64,000 nucleotides of DNA from Mycobacterium paraense (GTDB lineage: Bacteria > Actinomycetota > Actinomycetes > Mycobacteriales > Mycobacteriaceae). The stretch is from positions 186,001-250,000 of the forward strand of contig NZ_LQPM01000006.1 in NCBI RefSeq assembly GCF_002101815.1. Direction: 5' to 3'. Below, piece after piece: positions 1-10,770 of this stretch. The notes beneath the pieces were generated by a model. That model was given only the letters and a program-made list of their open reading frames with translations, was not told the DNA's origin and ran no database searches. Position 1 is the first letter of the stretch. Each line of letters opens with the position of its first letter. A program made the position numbers and the translations under genes.

Positions 1-242
1 CGGTCCTGAAGGATCTGCAGGTCGTCCCCGACGACGCGGTAGACCAGCCGGTGCTCCAGCGTGATCCGCCGAGACCAGGCGCCGACGAGCCCGTATTTCA
101 ACGGCTCCGGCTTACCGATGCCTTCCTGCGGCGACCGGCAGGCGGCGGCGATGAGCTTGTTGATCCGTTTGAGCACCACACGGTCGGCGCTCTGCCAATG
201 CAGGTAGTCCTCCAACGCCTGAGGTGAGAAGACGATATTCAC
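1..242 (-). CDS. YoeB/RelK-type toxin (3' end cut by window edge)
   Basis: Toxin half of a type II toxin-antitoxin module. YoeB/RelK family toxins bind the ribosome and cleave mRNA. The 80 visible codons, from a GTG start, begin MNIVFSPQALEDYLHW and carry the family signatures IGKPEPLK (about residues 42-49) and WSRRI..EHRLVYR (about 56-69), which include the Glu and Arg of the catalytic site. The C-terminal His/Tyr expected in the last few residues lies beyond the left edge of the window. The GTG start overlaps the antitoxin TGA stop by 4 nt (GTGA), so the two are translationally coupled. Family assignment is from motifs; activity is inferred. Confidence 0.85.
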   Translation of the reverse strand, partial: MNIVFSPQALEDYLHWQSADRVVLKRINKLIAAACRSPQEGIGKPEPLKYGLVGAWSRRITLEHRLVYRVVGDDLQILQD

Positions 243-484
243 TCGGCGAGTTCGGCCTTGATTCCGCGGCCCCGGTCGAGGGCGTCAGCGGCGTCGAGGA
301 GCCTGCGGGCGTTCGCGGGGGACTGGAACAGGTACGCCGTCTCCTGCCACGCTTCCCAGTCGTCGGCGGACATCAGGACGGCGCGACCGGCCTTGGACGT
401 GATCTCAACGGGCGTCCGGTCGGCGTTCACCTTCTCGATCAAAGGAAACAGGTTTTTGCGCGCCTCGCTCGCGGTGATCGCCAC
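239..484 (-). CDS. YefM/RelJ-type antitoxin (Phd/YefM family)
   Basis: Antitoxin of 81 residues that neutralises the adjacent YoeB-like toxin and, by family precedent, represses its own operon. The N-terminal part reads AITASEARKNLFPLIEKV, the typical Phd/YefM DNA-binding start, and an acidic helical C-terminal tail wraps the toxin in known structures. The GTG at 484 is chosen because a GAGGAGG ribosome site sits 7 nt upstream; the frame stays open further 5' but without conserved sequence. It lies upstream of and overlaps the toxin gene by 4 nt. A palindrome just 5' of the ribosome site (502-523) is the likely autoregulatory operator. Confidence 0.88.
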   Translation of the reverse strand: MAITASEARKNLFPLIEKVNADRTPVEITSKAGRAVLMSADDWEAWQETAYLFQSPANARRLLDAADALDRGRGIKAELAE

Positions 485-501
485 TGGGGGCCTCCTCGCT
501 A

Positions 502-523
502 GTGGTACAAGATATGGTACCAC
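502..523 (-). promoter_or_regulatory. Palindromic operator upstream of the antitoxin gene
   Basis: Perfect 7-bp inverted repeat GTGGTAC (502-508) / GTACCAC (517-523) with an 8-nt AT-rich centre, ending 17 nt before the antitoxin GTG. Phd/YefM antitoxins repress their operons by binding such palindromes. Seen: the repeat and its position. Inferred: operator function. Confidence 0.6.
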
Positions 524-650
524 TCGGACCGATCGGGCGAGAGCACGCAAGCAATATGCCGCGAATCCGCGGGGTCTACCGACCAGCCCTCATTGGGATT
601 GCCGCCTGCGCGTAAGGGCACGCGAACCGGGGTCGGGTGATGCAGCAACA

Positions 651-2171
651 TCAGCCGCGCCGGTCATGGCCTCGGTCGAGACCGAAGACCTGCACAGCGG
701 CTGACTTTCCTTTCAGGACATGGAACCCACGGTCGATGAGTCCGGGCGGTCGAGACACCAACGCGTCGACGCAGTGCTGAGTGAGAAGAGTTGCGTCTCC
801 GGTGATTTTCGTGAGCTGCTCGACGCGGGCGGCGACGTTGACGGTGTCACCGATCAGCGTGAACTCGAGTTTGCCGCCGCCGCCAATAGTGCCGGCGATC
901 ACCGCGCCGGTGTTGATCCCGATGCCGACCTGCAGGGCCCCGCCGAATCGCTCAGCGACAAGACGATGAATCAGGACAGCGGCGCTCATTGCGGCGTCGG
1001 CATGATTCGCGAGGTCAGTGGGGGCGGCGAAGACCGCCAGAGCCCCATCACCGAGGAACTTATTGACATGCCCCCCTGCGTCCATGACGGCCGGCACCAT
1101 GATCTCGAACAGCGCGTTGAGGCGAGAGACAGTGTCCTCGGGGGTGTTCGCCTCGGCGAACGGGGTGAAGTCGCGGACGTCAACGAACATCACCGTCACC
1201 TCACGGCGCTCACCGGTGAACACGTCGTCACCCTGTTTGAGCAGCCGCGCCGCGAGGGCGGGGTCAACGTAGGTGCCAAACGCGGCCTGAAGGCGTTGTC
1301 GCTCAGCCAAACCTGCCTGCATGCGGTTGAACGATGCCGCCAGCGCACCGAGGTCGTCATCCTGCACGACCGGCACCCGCTGGCCGTAGTCGCCCGCCGC
1401 AACACGTTGCGTTCCTTCGGTGAGCTCACGAATTGGTCGCAGGGACGGCGAGAACGAGGCGCCGACGGTCATGGGCAGCCCGAAGACAAGTGTGAACGCG
1501 CATCCGATGGCGACCCAGACTATGGGGACCTCACTGACCCGATCGAACACAGCGGCCACCATCGCCCCCGCAACCGTGAAGACGAATGCGACTGCGACCA
1601 CTAGCATGTCCGACCACGCAGCGAACGTCGGGCGGGAGCGCGGCAGCGAATCACCGATGTTCAGGTCACCGGCGATCGCGATCCTGGCAGGTCGTAGTGC
1701 GGCTTCTGCAAAGCTGTGAACAGCTATCAGCTGGATGCAAGCGCCGAAGGCCGCGCCCAGAATTCCGTACTGGACCAATCGCGACCATGTCGCGCCCGCA
1801 ATCGCACCGACAACTACCAATATCACCGCGAGCGAAACGGCATTGCTCGCCAATGCTCGGACAACCGTGCGCCGAGCCCAGATGTACGTGGCCTCCAGCG
1901 CTTTCGCTCGATCGACCTCAAGGCCCCCGGCGCACTGCTCCGCAATTCGGATGTCTCCAACGCCGGGAAGTAGCGTCACATACACCGGCACCAGCAGGCC
2001 GACAGCGGTGATGGCCGCCGCCTCGAGGTAGCGATCCGACTTCTCGAACGTGACAACGACAAACGACGGAACAACGTAGACCGGTAATAAGAATTGGAAC
2101 ACGATCGCCCAAAGCGCCCACGAGTATCGCGACCCATACCGATCCCACGCCCACTGCCAGATGCGATCCAT
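651..2171 (-). CDS. Membrane class III adenylate cyclase with HAMP domain
   Basis: Predicted to make cAMP from ATP at the inner face of the membrane; 506 residues from ATG 2171. Six hydrophobic segments fill about residues 15-240, followed by a HAMP linker (PIRELTEGTQRVAAGDYG) and a C-terminal cyclase domain. The catalytic set is intact: metal-binding Asp331 (VDVRDFT) and Asp375 (FLGDGALAVF), purine-contacting Lys371 and Thr438 (KLEFT), and transition-state Asn445/Arg449 (NVAARVE). Thr in place of the second purine-contacting Asp is typical of class IIIb enzymes. The architecture matches the Rv1318c-Rv1320c group. The frame is open for 108 more codons upstream, but only from residue 1 here does the sequence look like family protein; no strong ribosome site decides it. 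Confidence 0.88.
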   Translation of the reverse strand: MDRIWQWAWDRYGSRYSWALWAIVFQFLLPVYVVPSFVVVTFEKSDRYLEAAAITAVGLLVPVYVTLLPGVGDIRIAEQCAGGLEVDRAKALEATYIWARRTVVRALASNAVSLAVILVVVGAIAGATWSRLVQYGILGAAFGACIQLIAVHSFAEAALRPARIAIAGDLNIGDSLPRSRPTFAAWSDMLVVAVAFVFTVAGAMVAAVFDRVSEVPIVWVAIGCAFTLVFGLPMTVGASFSPSLRPIRELTEGTQRVAAGDYGQRVPVVQDDDLGALAASFNRMQAGLAERQRLQAAFGTYVDPALAARLLKQGDDVFTGERREVTVMFVDVRDFTPFAEANTPEDTVSRLNALFEIMVPAVMDAGGHVNKFLGDGALAVFAAPTDLANHADAAMSAAVLIHRLVAERFGGALQVGIGINTGAVIAGTIGGGGKLEFTLIGDTVNVAARVEQLTKITGDATLLTQHCVDALVSRPPGLIDRGFHVLKGKSAAVQVFGLDRGHDRRG

Positions 2172-2538
2172 GACAGCGAGCGTCCGCCAAGTGAACGACT
2201 TCTGTAAACCTGGAAGTGCTGGATCAGGCCGGACAAACACAGGGACGGCCCGAGATGCACGCGAAAATGGTGGCTGCGGTCCGCGACATCGATTGCCCCG
2301 CTGCTTAATCCAAGGAAACGACACACCATGTCGGATGCCGCGCGCGGCCAGGCGGTCCCTGCCCATCAATCTCGTATTTCGTCTTTGAAAACCCCGCATC
2401 GCACCAACCGGAGCTATCCACAGCCGTTGTTTTTTCCACAGGGGCAGTGGTCGGGTCCCGTATTGACCCGGGTCCGTCGGTGGCGGCGAGGTCAATGGTC
2501 ACCACAGGAGAGAAATGCAACCGAGAAGGGATCAGCCC
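2172..2538. other. Intergenic region between the cyclase gene and ssbB
   Basis: This 367-nt divergent spacer has no convincing gene; the open frames on both strands have no recognisable sequence. It holds two DnaA-box-like nonamers (2414-2422 and 2432-2440), an ATTGACC/GGTCAAT inverted repeat (2462-2468/2490-2496) and the ssbB ribosome site. The cyclase promoter must lie near 2180-2400 but no clear -10 was identified. Confidence 0.6.
2414..2440 (+). promoter_or_regulatory. Two DnaA-box-like nonamers upstream of ssbB
   Basis: CTATCCACA (2414-2422) and TTTTCCACA (2432-2440) each differ by one base from the consensus TTATCCACA and lie on the same strand, start-to-start 18 nt apart. They sit about 100 nt before the start of an SSB gene. 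DnaA can act as a transcription factor at such sites; function here is inferred. Confidence 0.35.
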
Positions 2539-3021
2539 ATGTTCGAAACCCCGCTTACCGTGGTCGGCCACATCGTCAACAACCCCGACCGCCGACAGGT
2601 CGGCACCCAGGAGGTCATCAAGTTCCGCGTCGCCAGCAATTCGCGGCGCCGCACGGCCGACGGCGGCTGGGAGCCGGGCAACTCGCTGTTCATCAACGTC
2701 AATTGCTGGGGCAAGCTGGTCACCGGCGTGGGCGCCGCGCTGGGCAAGGGTGCACCGGTGATCGTGGTGGGCCACGTCTACACCAGCGAGTACGAAGACC
2801 GTGACGGCAACCGCCGTTCGTCGCTGGAGATGCGGGCGACCTCCGTCGGGCCCGATGTGTCCCGCGCGATCGTGCGGATCGAGCGGCCAGGCTATACCGG
2901 TCCGGCTGCCGGTGAGGCCACCGCGGCCGCGCCGGATGCGACCGACCCCGCTGGTGAGGAGGCCGACGCCGGCGACGGCGGCGAGTCCGCCGAAACGGGG
3001 CCGCTGCCGCTGTCGGCTTAG
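2539..3021 (+). CDS. ssbB: Second single-stranded DNA-binding protein (SsbB)
   Basis: OB-fold protein of 160 residues that binds single-stranded DNA, the paralogue of the essential mycobacterial SSB. It starts MFETPLTVVGHIVNNPDRR, has the SSB-type core with VNCWGKLVTGVGAALGKG (about residues 56-73) and VVGHVYTSEYEDRDG, and ends in an acidic, Ala/Pro/Glu-rich tail. The tail ends GPLPLSA rather than the canonical DDDIPF tip that recruits partner proteins. It corresponds to Rv2478c. ATG 2539 is preceded by GAGAAGGG; a start 8 codons upstream is possible but less likely. The paralogue is linked to stress and recombination roles in the family rather than bulk replication. Confidence 0.85.
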   Translation: MFETPLTVVGHIVNNPDRRQVGTQEVIKFRVASNSRRRTADGGWEPGNSLFINVNCWGKLVTGVGAALGKGAPVIVVGHVYTSEYEDRDGNRRSSLEMRATSVGPDVSRAIVRIERPGYTGPAAGEATAAAPDATDPAGEEADAGDGGESAETGPLPLSA

Positions 3022-3100
3022 CTGCGGGAACCGGGCCCCCGCGCGGTGCCTAGGATGGTCGCGAGAACTCTCTCGAAGACCAGAAAGGCACAACCGCGGC

Positions 3101-4777
<1,677 letters not shown>

Positions 4778-4853
4778 TGTCAGGGCTGCCCCGCTAAGCC
4801 GCGGGGCGACCCGGCGCACAGCCCCGCGACGATGCGAGTTGGGAGCAATCGGC

Positions 4854-7800
4854 ATGGCGATCGATCCCGGTGCCAAGCAGGATTTCAAGCCGTGGACCAC
4901 GTTCAGCAAGAGTGACGACGTTCCCGACTGGATCGCGAGTGCCTACATCGAGAGCTATCGCGGTCCGCGCGGCGACGAACCGGGCGCCGCGGGATCCGAT
5001 CGCGTCGACCCCGCCGCCCTGGTGACCCCGGCCATGCTGCGCGCACACTATCGGCTCGGCGAGTGCCGACCCGAACGCGGAAGCTGCGTGTGCGTCCACC
5101 CGGCCGACGACCCCGAGGGATTCGGGCCCGCCCTGCAGGTCGTCACCGCCCACGGCAGCATGCTGCTGGACTCCGTCACGGTGCTGCTGCACCGGCTCGG
5201 CGTCGCCTACGGCGGCATCATGGCCCCGGTCTTCGACGTCCACCGCAGCCCGACCGGTGACCTGCTCAGCGTCGAACCCAAAGCCCCCGGCACGTCGCAA
5301 TTCGACGGCGAGGCCTGGATCTACGTCCCGCTGTCGCCGTCGGTCGACGGCGCGGCCCTCGCCGAGGTGGACCGGCTGCTGCCCAAGGTGCTGTCGGACG
5401 TCGAGCAGGTCGCCACCGACGCCGCCGCGATGATCACCGCCCTGGGCGAGGTGGAGGCGGCCGTCCAGGCCAACGCCGACGACCGCTACGCGGCGCCGGA
5501 CCGCGAGGACGTCGCGGAGCTGCTGCGCTGGCTGGGCAACGGAAACTTCCTGCTGCTGGGCTACCAACGCTGCCACGTGCACGACAGCATGGTTTCCCCG
5601 GACGGATCACCCGGCCTCGGCGTGCTGCGCACGCGCACCGGCTCGCGCCCCCGGTTGACCGACGACGACCACCTGCTGGTCCTGGCGCAGTCGGTGGTCG
5701 GCAGCTACCTGCGCTACGGCGCCTACCCGTACGCGATCGCCATTCGCGAAAACGGCGACGGGGGCGCGGTTATCGAGCACCGCTTCGTCGGGCTGTTCAC
5801 GGTGGCGGCCATGAACGCCGACGTCCTGGAAATCCCGATGATCTCGCGCCGGGTCCGCGAAGCGCTCACGATGGCCGACAGCGACCCCATCCACCCGGGC
5901 CAGCTGCTGCTCGACGTCATCCAGACCGTCCCGCGCTCGGAGCTGTTCACGCTCAGCGCCGAACGGCTGCTGGCGATGGCCAAGGCGGTGGTGGATCTGG
6001 GATCCCAGCGGCGCGCGTTGCTGTTCCTGCGCGCCGACCGCCTCCAATACTTCGTCTCGTGCCTGGTCTATGTGCCCCGCGACCGCTACACCACGCCGGT
6101 GCGGTTGCAGATCGAGGACATCCTGGTCCGCGAGTTCGGCGGCACCCGGCTGGAATTCACCGCCCGGGTCAGCGAATCACCCTGGGCGCTCATGCATTTC
6201 ATGGTCCGGTTGCCCGAATCCGAGGTGCCGGTGGATGTTTCGGAAGACACCCGCGTGCGGATCCAGGGGCTGCTGAGCGAGGCCGCACGAACCTGGGGCG
6301 ACCGCCTGATCGCCGCCACGGCCGACATCCCTGGCGGGCCCGTCTCGCACGCCGACGCCGAGCATTACGCCGCCGCCTTCTCCGAGGTGTACAAGCAGGC
6401 CGTCCCGCCCGAGGACGCCATCGAGCACATCGCGATCATCAATGAGCTGTCCGATGATTCGGTCAAGCTGGTGTTCTCCGACCGCGGCGAGGACGGCGCC
6501 GCCCAGCTGACCTGGTTCCTCGGTGGGCACACCGCGTCGCTGAGCCAGCTGCTGCCGATGCTGCAAAGCATGGGCGTGGTCGTGCTCGAGGAGCGGCCGT
6601 TCACCGTCATCCGGCCGGACGGGCTGCCGGTGTGGATCTACCAGTTCAAGATCCAGCCGCACCCGACCATCCCGTTTGCCACGTCGGCGGCCGAACGTAA
6701 TTCCACCGCAGAGCGATTCGCCGACGCCGTCACCGCCATCTGGCAGGGCCGCGTCGAGATCGACCGGTTCAACGAGCTGGTGATGCGGGCGAGGCTGACC
6801 TGGCAGCAGGTCGTGCTCATCCGCGCCTACGCGAAATACCTGCGGCAGGCGGGTTTTCCGTACAGCCAGTCCTACATCGAATCGGTGCTCAACGACCACC
6901 CGTCGACGGTGCGGTCGCTGGTCACGTTGTTCGAGGCGCTGTTCGACCCCCGGGCATCCGGGTCGCCGACGAGCCGCGACGCGCAGGCCGCCGCGGCCGC
7001 GGTCGCCGCGGACATCGATGCGCTGGTGAGCCTGGACACCGACCGCATCCTGCGCGCCTTCGCGTCGCTGGTGCAGGCCACCTTGCGCACCAACTACTTC
7101 GTCACCCTCGAGGGTTCGGCCCGGGCCCGTAATGTGTTGGCGCTCAAGCTCGATGCCCAGCTGATCGACGAGCTTCCGCTGCCGCGGCCCAAGTACGAGA
7201 TCTTCGTGTATTCGCCCCGGGTGGAAGGCGTGCACCTGCGCTTCGGTCCGGTGGCGCGCGGGGGTCTGCGGTGGTCGGACCGCCGCGACGATTTCCGCAC
7301 CGAGATCCTGGGCCTTGTCAAGGCCCAAGCGGTCAAGAACGCCGTCATCGTGCCGGTCGGGGCCAAGGGGGGCTTCGTCGTCAAGCGGCCGCCGCTGCCC
7401 TCCGGTGAGGCCGCCGCCGACCGGGACGCGAGCCGCTCCGAGGGCGTCGCCTGCTATCAGCTGTTCATCTCGGGGCTCCTCGACGTCACCGACAACGTCG
7501 ACCACGCAACAAAAAAGGTCAGTCCGCCCCCGGAGGTGATCCGCCGCGACGGGGACGACGCCTACCTGGTGGTGGCCGCCGACAAGGGCACCGCAACGTT
7601 CTCCGACATCGCCAACGACGTCGCCAAGTCCTACGGGTTCTGGCTGGGCGACGCGTTCGCGTCCGGCGGATCGGTGGGCTACGACCACAAGGCCATGGGC
7701 ATCACCGCCAAGGGCGCGTGGGAGGCCGTCAAACGCCACTTCCGGGAAATGGGCGTCGACACCCAGACCGAGGACTTCACCGTCGTCGGCGTGGGCGACA

Positions 7801-9692
7801 TGAGCGGCGACGTGTTCGGCAACGGCATGCTGCTCAGCGAGCACATCAGGCTGCTCGCCGCGTTCGACCACCGGCACATCTTCCTCGACCCCGACCCCGA
7901 CGCGGCCGCGTCGTGGCGCGAGCGCAAGCGGATGTTCGAGCTGCCGCGCTCCAGCTGGGACGACTACGACAAGTCGCTGATCAGCGAGGGCGGCGGGGTG
8001 TACAGCCGTGAGCACAAGGCGATTCCGGTCAGCCCGCAGGTCCGCGAGGCCCTCGGCATCCACGGCGACGCCACCGAAATGTCGCCGCCCGACCTGATCA
8101 AGGCGATCCTGCAGGCGCCGGTCGACCTGTTGTTCAACGGCGGCATCGGCACCTACATCAAGGCCGAATCCGAGTCCGACGCCGACGTCGGCGACCGCGC
8201 CAACGACCCGGTGCGGGTGAACGCAAACCAGGTGCGCGCCAAGGTGATCGGCGAGGGCGGCAACCTCGGCGTGACCGCGCTCGGGCGCGTCGAGTTCGAC
8301 CTGTCCGGCGGGCGCATCAACACCGACGCGATGGACAACTCCGCCGGCGTGGACTGCTCCGACCACGAGGTCAACATCAAGATCCTGATCGACTCGCTGG
8401 TCACCGAGGGCAAGGTCGAGGCGGGGGAGCGCAAGGCGCTGCTCGAGTCGATGACCGACGAGGTCGCCCAGCTGGTGCTCAAGGACAACGAGGACCAGAA
8501 CGACCTGATCGGCACCAGCCGCGCCAACGCGGCCAGCCTGTTGCCGGTGCACGCGATGCAGATCAAATACCTCGAAGACCGCGGCCTGAACCGGGAATTG
8601 GAGGCGCTGCCGTCGGAGAAGGAGATCCACCGGCGCACCGACGTCGGCATCGGGCTGACCTCCCCGGAGCTGTGCACCCTGATGGCCCACGTCAAGCTGG
8701 CCCTCAAAGAGGACATGCTGACCACCGAGCTGCCCGAGCAGGACGTCTTCGCGTCCCGGCTGCCGCTGTACTTCCCGAAACCGTTGCGCCAGCGGTTCAC
8801 CCCGGAGATCCGGACCCACCAGCTGCGCCGGGAAATCGTCACCACCATGCTGATCAACGATCTGGTCGACGCCGCGGGCATCAGCTACGCGTTTCGGATC
8901 ACCGAGGACGTCGGTGTCGGGCCGATCGACGCGGTGCGCAGCTATGTCGCCACCGACGCCATCTTCGGGGTCAGCGAAATCTGGCGGCAGATCCGCGCGG
9001 CGGACATCCCGGTGGCGCTGTCGGACCGCCTCACGCTGGACACCCGGCGGCTGATCGACCGCGCCGGGCGCTGGCTGCTCAACTACCGTCCGCAACCGCT
9101 GGCCGTGGGCGCCGAAATCAACCGATTCGCCGCCAAGGTCAAGGAACTCACCCCACGCATGTCGCAATGGCTGCGCGGTGACGACAAGGCGATCGTCGAG
9201 AAGGAAGCCGCGGAATTCGCCTCGCAGGGCACCCCGGAAGACCTCGCGTACATGGTCGCCGCGGGCCTGTACCGCTTCAGCCTGCTCGACATCATCGACG
9301 TCGGCGACATCACCGAGATCGAGACCGCCGACGTCGCGGACACCTATTTCGCGCTGATGGACCGGCTCGGCACCGACGGCCTGCTGACCGCGATCTCCGA
9401 GCTGCCCCGGCACGACCGCTGGCAATCCCTGGCGCGCTTGGCAATTCGCGACGACATCTACGCCTCGCTGCGGTCGCTGACCTTCGACGTGCTGGCGGTC
9501 GGGGAGCCGGACGAAAGCGGCGAGGAGAAGATCGGCGAGTGGGAACAGATGAGCGCCTCGCGAGTGGAACGGGCTCGTCGCACGCTCAGCGAGATTCAAG
9601 AAAGCGGCGCAAAGGATCTCGCGACGCTGTCGGTGGCGGCCCGGCAGATTCGCCGCATGACCCGCACCAGCGGACGAGGGTCGTCGAGTTGA
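4854..9692 (+). CDS. gdh: Large NAD-specific glutamate dehydrogenase
   Basis: Catalyses glutamate + NAD+ = 2-oxoglutarate + ammonium. It belongs to the very large (L-GDH 180 kDa) class: 1612 residues here, compared with about 1620 in M. tuberculosis Rv2476c. An N-terminal region with ACT-like regulatory modules covers roughly the first 700 residues. The catalytic core follows, with [33 protein letters not shown] and [16 protein letters not shown]. The ATG at 4854 ([14 protein letters not shown]) has GGGAG 9 nt upstream and matches the family N-terminus. The last four bases, TTGA, are shared with the next gene. In mycobacteria this enzyme is restrained by GarA, a 2-oxoglutarate sensor; the sequence here does not show that directly. 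Confidence 0.95.
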   Translation: MAIDPGAKQDFKPWTTFSKSDDVPDWIASAYIESYRGPRGDEPGAAGSDRVDPAALVTPAMLRAHYRLGECRPERGSCVCVHPADDPEGFGPALQVVTAHGSMLLDSVTVLLHRLGVAYGGIMAPVFDVHRSPTGDLLSVEPKAPGTSQFDGEAWIYVPLSPSVDGAALAEVDRLLPKVLSDVEQVATDAAAMITALGEVEAAVQANADDRYAAPDREDVAELLRWLGNGNFLLLGYQRCHVHDSMVSPDGSPGLGVLRTRTGSRPRLTDDDHLLVLAQSVVGSYLRYGAYPYAIAIRENGDGGAVIEHRFVGLFTVAAMNADVLEIPMISRRVREALTMADSDPIHPGQLLLDVIQTVPRSELFTLSAERLLAMAKAVVDLGSQRRALLFLRADRLQYFVSCLVYVPRDRYTTPVRLQIEDILVREFGGTRLEFTARVSESPWALMHFMVRLPESEVPVDVSEDTRVRIQGLLSEAARTWGDRLIAATADIPGGPVSHADAEHYAAAFSEVYKQAVPPEDAIEHIAIINELSDDSVKLVFSDRGEDGAAQLTWFLGGHTASLSQLLPMLQSMGVVVLEERPFTVIRPDGLPVWIYQFKIQPHPTIPFATSAAERNSTAERFADAVTAIWQGRVEIDRFNELVMRARLTWQQVVLIRAYAKYLRQAGFPYSQSYIESVLNDHPSTVRSLVTLFEALFDPRASGSPTSRDAQAAAAAVAADIDALVSLDTDRILRAFASLVQATLRTNYFVTLEGSARARNVLALKLDAQLIDELPLPRPKYEIFVYSPRVEGVHLRFGPVARGGLRWSDRRDDFRTEILGLVKAQAVKNAVIVPVGAKGGFVVKRPPLPSGEAAADRDASRSEGVACYQLFISGLLDVTDNVDHATKKVSPPPEVIRRDGDDAYLVVAADKGTATFSDIANDVAKSYGFWLGDAFASGGSVGYDHKAMGITAKGAWEAVKRHFREMGVDTQTEDFTVVGVGDMSGDVFGNGMLLSEHIRLLAAFDHRHIFLDPDPDAAASWRERKRMFELPRSSWDDYDKSLISEGGGVYSREHKAIPVSPQVREALGIHGDATEMSPPDLIKAILQAPVDLLFNGGIGTYIKAESESDADVGDRANDPVRVNANQVRAKVIGEGGNLGVTALGRVEFDLSGGRINTDAMDNSAGVDCSDHEVNIKILIDSLVTEGKVEAGERKALLESMTDEVAQLVLKDNEDQNDLIGTSRANAASLLPVHAMQIKYLEDRGLNRELEALPSEKEIHRRTDVGIGLTSPELCTLMAHVKLALKEDMLTTELPEQDVFASRLPLYFPKPLRQRFTPEIRTHQLRREIVTTMLINDLVDAAGISYAFRITEDVGVGPIDAVRSYVATDAIFGVSEIWRQIRAADIPVALSDRLTLDTRRLIDRAGRWLLNYRPQPLAVGAEINRFAAKVKELTPRMSQWLRGDDKAIVEKEAAEFASQGTPEDLAYMVAAGLYRFSLLDIIDVGDITEIETADVADTYFALMDRLGTDGLLTAISELPRHDRWQSLARLAIRDDIYASLRSLTFDVLAVGEPDESGEEKIGEWEQMSASRVERARRTLSEIQESGAKDLATLSVAARQIRRMTRTSGRGSSS

Positions 9693-10105
9693 GTGTCGGG
9701 TACGTCGCGCCGGTGCCGGTGCGCTGGTCGGACATCGACATGTACCAGCACATCAACCACGCCACCATGGTCACCATCCTCGAGGAAGCGCGGGTGCTGT
9801 TCCTCCAGGAGCCGTTCGCGGCCGATATCACGACCATCGGGTTACTGATCGCCGACGTGCGGGTCACCTACCGGGGGCAGCTGCGGCTGACCGATTCGCC
9901 TCTGCAGGTGACCATCTGGAGCAAAAAGGTGCGCACGGTGGACTTCACGCTTGGCTACGAGGTGCGATCGGTCAACGCCGACCCGGCGTCGAAGCCGGCC
10001 GTCATCGCCGAGACGCAGTTGGCCGCCGTCCATATCGAGGAGCAGCGGCTGGTGCGCCTCTCGCCGCACCACCGGGAGTATTTGCAACGATGGCTGAGGG
10101 AATAG
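9689..10105 (+). CDS. Hot-dog fold acyl-CoA thioesterase
   Basis: A 138-residue 4-hydroxybenzoyl-CoA thioesterase-type protein (Rv2475c homologue), predicted to hydrolyse acyl-CoA esters in the cytosol. The N-terminal stretch [18 protein letters not shown] is the family signature with the catalytic Asp. The start is taken as TTG 9689, which overlaps the gdh stop as TTGA and has CGAGGG upstream; it gives exactly the usual length, and no ATG or GTG lies in frame nearby. The gene is therefore translationally coupled to gdh. The natural acyl substrate is unknown. Confidence 0.85.
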   Translation: MSVGYVAPVPVRWSDIDMYQHINHATMVTILEEARVLFLQEPFAADITTIGLLIADVRVTYRGQLRLTDSPLQVTIWSKKVRTVDFTLGYEVRSVNADPASKPAVIAETQLAAVHIEEQRLVRLSPHHREYLQRWLRE

Positions 10106-10758
10106 CGGCCGAGCGCGGGCTGTGGTTGCGCGATGCCGCACACCGCGGCGACCTGGCCACGTTCGTCGATCACGCGATGCGCCTCGACGACGCGGCGGTC
10201 ATCCGGCTGCGGGCGCGATCGTCCGGCCTGCTGACCGCCTGGGTGGCAACGGGTTTCGACGTGCTGGCCAGCCGGGTGGTCGTCGGCAGGGTACGGCCCG
10301 ACGACCTGTCGGTGGCCGCGGACGCGCTGGCGCGCGGCCTGTCGGCGGCGGACGCCTCGGGTTATGTCGATCCGGGCTTCGCGATGGACTCGGCGTGGCG
10401 CGGCGCGCTGCCCCCCGAATCCGGGTTCACCCACATCGAAGACCTGCCGGCCCGGGTGATGCTGGACCTGGCGCAGCGCGGGGCGCGACTTGCCAAGGAA
10501 CACGGCAGTCCTCACGGGCCGCCGGTCTCGCTGCTCGACCAGGAGGTCATCCGGGTCAGCTCGGCGGAAGCCAGCATCGGGCTGCCCATGCGCTGCGTGT
10601 TCGCCTTGACCGCAATGGGTTTCCTGCCGACGTCGCCTGACGCCATCGGCGCCGAAGAGATGGTGCGCGTCCGGGTCCAGCCTTCGTGGCTGCGGGTCGA
10701 CGCCAAGTTCGGCTCGGTGTACCGGCGCCGCGCCCACGCGGCGCTGGTGCTGCGCTGA
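10090..10758 (+). CDS. Conserved mycobacterial protein (Rv2474c family)
   Basis: Conserved actinobacterial protein of 222 residues with no named domain that I recognise. It is soluble, without a signal peptide or membrane helix, Ala/Leu/Arg-rich, with a likely helical N-terminal half and a more beta-like C-terminal half. It overlaps the thioesterase gene by 16 nt and ends 12 nt short of the convergent aglA, so it is the third gene of a gdh-thioesterase operon. M. tuberculosis keeps the same neighbour (Rv2474c), which suggests a linked role. No function can be assigned from sequence. Confidence 0.8.
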   Translation: MAEGIAAERGLWLRDAAHRGDLATFVDHAMRLDDAAVIRLRARSSGLLTAWVATGFDVLASRVVVGRVRPDDLSVAADALARGLSAADASGYVDPGFAMDSAWRGALPPESGFTHIEDLPARVMLDLAQRGARLAKEHGSPHGPPVSLLDQEVIRVSSAEASIGLPMRCVFALTAMGFLPTSPDAIGAEEMVRVRVQPSWLRVDAKFGSVYRRRAHAALVLR

Positions 10759-10770
10759 CGGGGCCCGCGG

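Noticed and set aside
651..2495. A longer cyclase beginning near 2495 (108 extra residues)
   Set aside because: The added N-terminal sequence is Arg/Pro-rich, resembles no cyclase, and runs through the ssbB promoter region; family architecture begins with the first membrane helix after ATG 2171.
6177..9599. A 1140-codon open frame antisense to gdh
   Set aside because: Typical GC-rich antisense shadow: Val/Gly/Arg/His/Asp-rich composition, no domain, and gdh on the other strand is unambiguous.
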